Below are positions 57,873 through 64,000 of a stretch of DNA of 64,000 nucleotides, piece by piece. Numbering within the stretch: the stretch's first letter is position 1; every line of letters begins with the position of its first letter. Origin of the DNA: Bifidobacterium aesculapii (GTDB lineage: Bacteria > Actinomycetota > Actinomycetes > Actinomycetales > Bifidobacteriaceae). The position numbers and the translations under genes are program-made. Location: the NCBI RefSeq assembly GCF_001417815.1, contig NZ_BCFK01000054.1, forward strand, positions 1-64,000, read 5' to 3'. The notes under the pieces are model-generated. The model made no database searches, was not told the origin of the DNA, and worked only from the letters and a program-made list of their open reading frames with translations.

Positions 57873-60703
57873 GCATTCGCCTCCTTCGTATCCGTATGGT
57901 TCTCGGCCGCCGCATCGGCCGGCCGGGGGCCGCCGTCCGCCTTCGTGTCCGCCGTCACGCCGTCATGGTCCGCGGCGCCGTCCGAACCGCCGCGCATCAC
58001 ACCGTAGGTGATGAACCTGTCGAGTCCGCGCTCGTCGGAACGTCCGCGGCCCGGCAGCGGCAGGATGACGTCCGAAACGGCGTCCGATACCTTCAACGTG
58101 TCCTGTTCGAGGATATCCGCCGGGTTCGGCAGCTCGTCCTTCGGTATCGGCTGCCCAGCCTCCAGCGAAGCACTGGCGGCGCGCAGGGTGATGACGATGG
58201 TGAGTCCGCCGCCCGGCGTGTCCTCGGGCGATATCGAGCCGCCCATCGATTCGACGAACCCCTTCGACAACGCCATGCCCAGACCGAGCCCCGTGGTGTT
58301 GTCGGTGTCTCCGAGCCGGTGGAACGGCAGGAAGATGTCGTCCTTGCGATCGTCCGGCACGCCGGGTCCCTGATCGGCGACGCGGATCTCCACCACACCG
58401 TTGAACGCCGAGGCGGCGATGCGCACGCGCCGGTTCTTCGGCGTGAAGCGAAGGGCGTTGACCACCACGTTCGACAACGCGCGGCGCAATAGCGGCGGAT
58501 CGGCGACGACCAGCGGGAGATCCGGGGCGATGTCGAGGTCGACGCTCCACGGACCGATGCCGAGTTCGTCGAACAGGGGGATGATGGCCTCGCCCACGTC
58601 GGTGGCGACGAGCGACAACGGCAGGGCCCCCTCGCGGATGCGCGACACGTCCAGCAGGTCGGTGACGAGCTTCGTGAGCTGCTTGAGTCCGTTGGACGCG
58701 ACCGACAGCAGATCCTCACGGTCGCGTTCGCTCATCGTGGAACCCATGCGCTCGAGTCCCGAGACCGCCGCGGTCGCGGAGGCGAGCGGACGACGCAGAT
58801 CGTGGCTCACTGCGTTGAGCAGGCCGGTGCGGACGCGCTCGGCCTGTGCGAGCGGACCGATTTCGCTGGCCTTGCGTTCCAGATCGTTGTGTTCGAGCAC
58901 GGTCTCGATCTGGGAGAGGATCGCCATGAGCATACGCTGGTCGGAGGCTTCGATGGATCTGCCGTAGAGCTTGAGCGCGGGACCGTGCTCGTCATGGGCG
59001 ATGGTCTCGGGCTCTTCGACGGACGCGCCGGCCGTCTGGTTGCCGTCGGGGTCCTTCGCGGGCGAGGGCTCCCCGTCGGAGATGACGATGCGGCCGTCCT
59101 GCACGACACGCACGCAGTCGAATCCGAACGCCTCGCGCGTGCGGTGCACGATCGCCTCCAACGGATCGTCGCTGCGCAGCACCGAACCGGCCACGGAGGC
59201 GAGGATCTCCGATTCCGCGCTGGCGCGCTGCGCCTGCCGCGTGTGGGAGTCGGCCCTGTCGACGACGGCGGAGACGATGAGCCCCACGACGATGTACAGG
59301 ATGATGGTGGCCACATCCGACGCGTGCATCACATGGAACGTGCCCACCGGCTGCGTATACAGGAAATCGAGCACAAGGCCGCTGAGCAGGGCGGACAAGG
59401 TGGCGGGGACGAATCCGCCGATGACCGCCGCGATGACGACCAGCAATTGGAGAATGAGCGCGTCGCGCTGGACGAACGCCATGGAGCTGTACATCGACAG
59501 CACCCACGCGGCGACCGGGACGGAGACCGCGGCGAACAGCAGTCCACCGACCGTACGTCCCAGCGCCATGGGCGCGTGACGTCTCGACGGCATGCGGATG
59601 CCGGCCAGGCCCTTGTTGGCGAAGGTGTGCGTGACGATATGCACGTCGATGTCGCCGGATTTCTCGATGATGCCGTTGGGCGTCGACGGTCTGCCGAGCC
59701 AACGCGACAGCAGGCCTCGTCTGGAGACGCCGACAATCACCTGGGTGGCGTTGTTGGCGCGCGCGAAATCGAGCAGGGCGTCGGCGATGTCCTCGCCGAC
59801 GATCTGATGGAACGTTCCTCCGAGCTTCTCCACCAGATCGCGCTGTTTGATGAGCAGCGCGGGGTTGGATCCGGCGAGGCCGTCCTCGGGTGTGACGTGC
59901 ACGGCGATCAGGTCGCCGCCTCCGGACGCCCTGGCGACGCGTGCGCCGCGCCGCAGCAGCTGCTCGCCTTCGGGGCCGCCCGACAATGCGACGATGACGC
60001 GTTCGCGCGTCTCCCACTTGGCTTTGATGTGATGCTCGTCGCGGTATTGCTTGAGCGTCTCGTCGACGCGGCCGGCGAGCCACAGCAGTGCGAGCTCGCG
60101 CAGCGCCGTAAGGTTGCCGACGCGAAAATAGTTGCTCAGCGCAGCGTCGACGCGGTCGGGCTTATACACGAGGCCTGCGGAGAGTCTTTCGCGCAGTCCT
60201 TCCGGCGGAAGGTCGACGAGCTCGACGCGCGTGGCGGACCGGAGGACCTTGTCCGGCACGGTCTCCTTCTGCGTGCTGCCCGTGATGTCGCGGACCACAT
60301 CGTTGAGCGATTCGATGTGCTGCACGTTGATGGTGGTGATGACGTCGATGCCCGCATCGAGCAGGTCCATGACGTCCTGCCAGCGTTTCTCGTGCACCGA
60401 TCCGGGCACGTTCGTGTGGGCCAGCTCGTCGACGAGCGCGACCTGCGGATGCCGTTCGATGACCTTGAACAGGTCCATCTCCTCGAGCCACATGCCACGG
60501 TAGCGGATGCGCCTGCGCGGCACGCTCTCGAGCCCTTCGGCCGCGTGCTGCGTGGCCTTGCGGCCGTGTGTCTCCAACAGGGCGATGACGACGTCCTGCC
60601 CCTCCTCGGCGAGACGATGCCCCTCCTTGAGCATCGCGCATGTCTTGCCTACGCCAGGAGCGGCGCCGAGCAACACCCTGAACGATCCACGAGCCTCAGC
60701 CAT
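57869..60703 (-). CDS. kdpD: KdpD potassium sensor kinase
   Basis: The 944-residue membrane histidine kinase responds to potassium limitation and osmotic stress. The order is: KdpD domain with Walker A GAAPGVGKT (13-21), a Usp domain (about 215-340), four transmembrane helices (about 365-470), a GAF-like region, then dimerisation with VSHDLRRPLASAT and the ATPase domain with VVNALRFTPKNR and GLGLGMALSKGFVES. ATG 60703 is chosen because the family begins here and GGAAG precedes it; the ATG at 60796 lies in the terminator of kdpC. Confidence 0.95.
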   Translation of the reverse strand: MAEARGSFRVLLGAAPGVGKTCAMLKEGHRLAEEGQDVVIALLETHGRKATQHAAEGLESVPRRRIRYRGMWLEEMDLFKVIERHPQVALVDELAHTNVPGSVHEKRWQDVMDLLDAGIDVITTINVQHIESLNDVVRDITGSTQKETVPDKVLRSATRVELVDLPPEGLRERLSAGLVYKPDRVDAALSNYFRVGNLTALRELALLWLAGRVDETLKQYRDEHHIKAKWETRERVIVALSGGPEGEQLLRRGARVARASGGGDLIAVHVTPEDGLAGSNPALLIKQRDLVEKLGGTFHQIVGEDIADALLDFARANNATQVIVGVSRRGLLSRWLGRPSTPNGIIEKSGDIDVHIVTHTFANKGLAGIRMPSRRHAPMALGRTVGGLLFAAVSVPVAAWVLSMYSSMAFVQRDALILQLLVVIAAVIGGFVPATLSALLSGLVLDFLYTQPVGTFHVMHASDVATIILYIVVGLIVSAVVDRADSHTRQAQRASAESEILASVAGSVLRSDDPLEAIVHRTREAFGFDCVRVVQDGRIVISDGEPSPAKDPDGNQTAGASVEEPETIAHDEHGPALKLYGRSIEASDQRMLMAILSQIETVLEHNDLERKASEIGPLAQAERVRTGLLNAVSHDLRRPLASATAAVSGLERMGSTMSERDREDLLSVASNGLKQLTKLVTDLLDVSRIREGALPLSLVATDVGEAIIPLFDELGIGPWSVDLDIAPDLPLVVADPPLLRRALSNVVVNALRFTPKNRRVRIAASAFNGVVEIRVADQGPGVPDDRKDDIFLPFHRLGDTDNTTGLGLGMALSKGFVESMGGSISPEDTPGGGLTIVITLRAASASLEAGQPIPKDELPNPADILEQDTLKVSDAVSDVILPLPGRGRSDERGLDRFITYGVMRGGSDGAADHDGVTADTKADGGPRPADAAAENHTDTKEANA

Positions 60704-60776
60704 ATGCTTCCATTCCCCCGATCCCGTGCCTGTATCGCGTACTTCCCGATACCGACTGTATACGATGAACGCACCG

Positions 60777-60814
60777 AAGGGGTGACGGCGCAGCACTTCG
60801 CACCGTCACCCCTT
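60777..60814 (-). terminator. hairpin between kdpC and kdpD
   Basis: AAGGGGTGACGG and CCGTCACCCCTT form a perfect 12-bp stem, 20 bases after the kdpC stop. A TATACA just downstream on the minus strand may start a separate kdpDE transcript. Confidence 0.75.
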
Positions 60815-60834
60815 ATCGGTCATGCGGCCGGACG

Positions 60835-61467
60835 TCAGTCGAGCTCGTCCAGCGCCAGATTCAGTGTGACCACGTTGACCGTGTCCTCGCCGACGAAGCC
60901 GAGACCACGACCGGTGGTGTTCTCACGCACCAGCTCCTCGACTTTCTCCTGGCTCAGGCCACGCTCCTTGGCGACGCGCTTGACCTGGATGGCAGCGTAC
61001 GCGGGGCTGATGGCCGGATCGAGGCCGGAAGAGGATGCGGAGACCGCATCGGCGGGCACGTCCTTGACGCTCACGCCCTCGCGCTTGGCGATGGCCTTGC
61101 GAAGCTCGGTCGTGCTCTTGATGAGGTCCTCGTCGGCGTGGCCCTTGTTGGTGCCGGACGACGCGGCGGCGTAGTAGCCCTGGTTGTCCTCGTCCTTGTT
61201 CGGATCGGACGCGGCGGACGGACGCGACTGGAAGTACTGCGGCAGCGCGTCGCCGTTCTCGTCGGTGAAGGACTGGCCGATCAGCGAGGATCCGACGACC
61301 TCGCCCTGCGAGTTGGTGACCATCGAGCCGTTGGCCTTGTCGGGCATGCCGAGCTGGCCGATGCCGGTCATCACGAACGTGTACACGATCACGATGACGG
61401 TGAAGACCAGAACGGCCTTGAACCCGGCCCAGTAGCTGCGCAGATTCAATGACATTGAGGATTTCAT
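60835..61467 (-). CDS. kdpC: potassium-transporting ATPase subunit KdpC
   Basis: The 210-residue subunit has one N-terminal membrane helix (about 17-36) and a soluble domain with SLIGQSF, YFQSRPSA, DAVSASSSGLDPAISP and VNVVTLNLALD. It stabilises the KdpFABC pump and may raise ATP affinity. AAGGAG before the ATG sets the start; it follows kdpB by 28 bp. Confidence 0.95.
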   Translation of the reverse strand: MKSSMSLNLRSYWAGFKAVLVFTVIVIVYTFVMTGIGQLGMPDKANGSMVTNSQGEVVGSSLIGQSFTDENGDALPQYFQSRPSAASDPNKDEDNQGYYAAASSGTNKGHADEDLIKSTTELRKAIAKREGVSVKDVPADAVSASSSGLDPAISPAYAAIQVKRVAKERGLSQEKVEELVRENTTGRGLGFVGEDTVNVVTLNLALDELD

Positions 61468-61495
61468 TGTTGCTCCTTATATGCCTTGCATCCGG

Positions 61496-63670
<2,175 letters not shown>

Positions 63671-63671
63671 A

Positions 63672-64000
63672 TCACGCCACCAAACCTTCTGCCAACGGTC
63701 CCAGAGCAAGCGTCGGGAAGAACGTCAGCGCGGAAATCAGTACAATGACGAACACCAGCAGGACGACGAACAGGCCGTTGTCGGTCTTCATCGTGCCGGA
63801 GGTCTCCGGCACCTTGTCCTGCTTGGCGAGGGAGCCGGCCAGCGCGATCACGAGGGCGATCGGCAGGAAGCGTCCGAGCAGCACGGCCAGGCCGAGCATG
63901 GTGTCGAGCCACGGGGTGTCGGCGGTGATGCCGGCGAAGGCGGAACCGTTGTTGTTGGCCGCGGAGGTGAACGCATAGACGACCTCGGAGAAGCCGTGGC
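63672..64000 (-). CDS. kdpA: potassium-transporting ATPase subunit KdpA (C-terminal part)
   Basis: Only the last 108 codons are in the window. They include [22 protein letters not shown], the last selectivity-filter repeat of KdpA, and two hydrophobic segments followed by [16 protein letters not shown]. The gene runs off the right edge. KdpA forms the potassium channel part of the pump. Confidence 0.95.
   Translation of the reverse strand, partial: HGFSEVVYAFTSAANNNGSAFAGITADTPWLDTMLGLAVLLGRFLPIALVIALAGSLAKQDKVPETSGTMKTDNGLFVVLLVFVIVLISALTFFPTLALGPLAEGLVA

Overview
The window is chromosomal DNA from a high-GC Bifidobacterium. The evidence is protein-level resemblance to bifidobacterial lacto-N-biose phosphorylase, lactate dehydrogenase, transketolase/transaldolase and HrcA, the bifid-shunt gene content, and bifidobacterial gene order (uvrA-uvrC-aroE-rapZ-whiA-pgk-tpiA-secG). 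I do not assign a species. No rRNA, tRNA, CRISPR array or intact insertion sequence was seen.

Layout. 1-0.4 kb: a short phage-scaffold-like ORF, probably a prophage remnant. 0.4-6.7 kb: dnaJ and hrcA under a perfect CIRCE operator, then tkt and tal of the bifid shunt. 6.8-10.5 kb: brnQ-type transporter, Xaa-Pro aminopeptidase and a Nudix hydrolase. 10.6-27.3 kb: a host-glycan and sugar island. It holds two ROK regulators, a minus-strand operon of solute-binding protein, two permeases, GH112 lacto-N-biose phosphorylase and a ROK kinase, a plus-strand ROK regulator, fructokinase-type kinase and MFS permease set, a GH38 alpha-mannosidase and a GPH symporter. 27.5-31.2 kb: an HTH-aminotransferase fusion, a HAD phosphatase and L-lactate dehydrogenase. 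31.2-42.2 kb: a housekeeping block on the minus strand (secG, tpiA, pgk, whiA, rapZ, aroE, uvrC, uvrA). 42.4-49.4 kb: an SMC-like jetABC (MksFEB) operon of the Wadjet type with no jetD nuclease next to it, and a divergent actinobacterial gene of unknown function behind an unusual leader. 49.4-52.4 kb: an ECF transporter with a fused double ATPase. 52.5-57.1 kb: ABC-F ATPase, carboxymuconolactone-decarboxylase-like protein and the NAD(P)HX repair enzyme. 57.2-64.0 kb: the Kdp potassium system kdpABC (kdpA cut by the window end) with kdpDE.

How the parts work together. The ABC transporter probably imports lacto-N-biose/galacto-N-biose, which the phosphorylase splits to galactose 1-phosphate and the N-acetylhexosamine. 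The usual bifidobacterial NahK, LnpC and LnpD genes are absent, and a ROK kinase takes the NahK place. The mannosidase, fructokinase/mannokinase and permeases suggest linked use of mannose from N-glycans. Hexose phosphates then feed transketolase/transaldolase, triosephosphate isomerase, phosphoglycerate kinase and lactate dehydrogenase. Strong inverted repeats sit between many co-directional genes and probably act as terminators or as elements that set unequal expression within operons.

The most unusual items are the jetABC operon without jetD, the leader of the gene divergent from it, the reduced lnp operon, and the cluster of AAGTTCAA sites before the HTH-aminotransferase gene.
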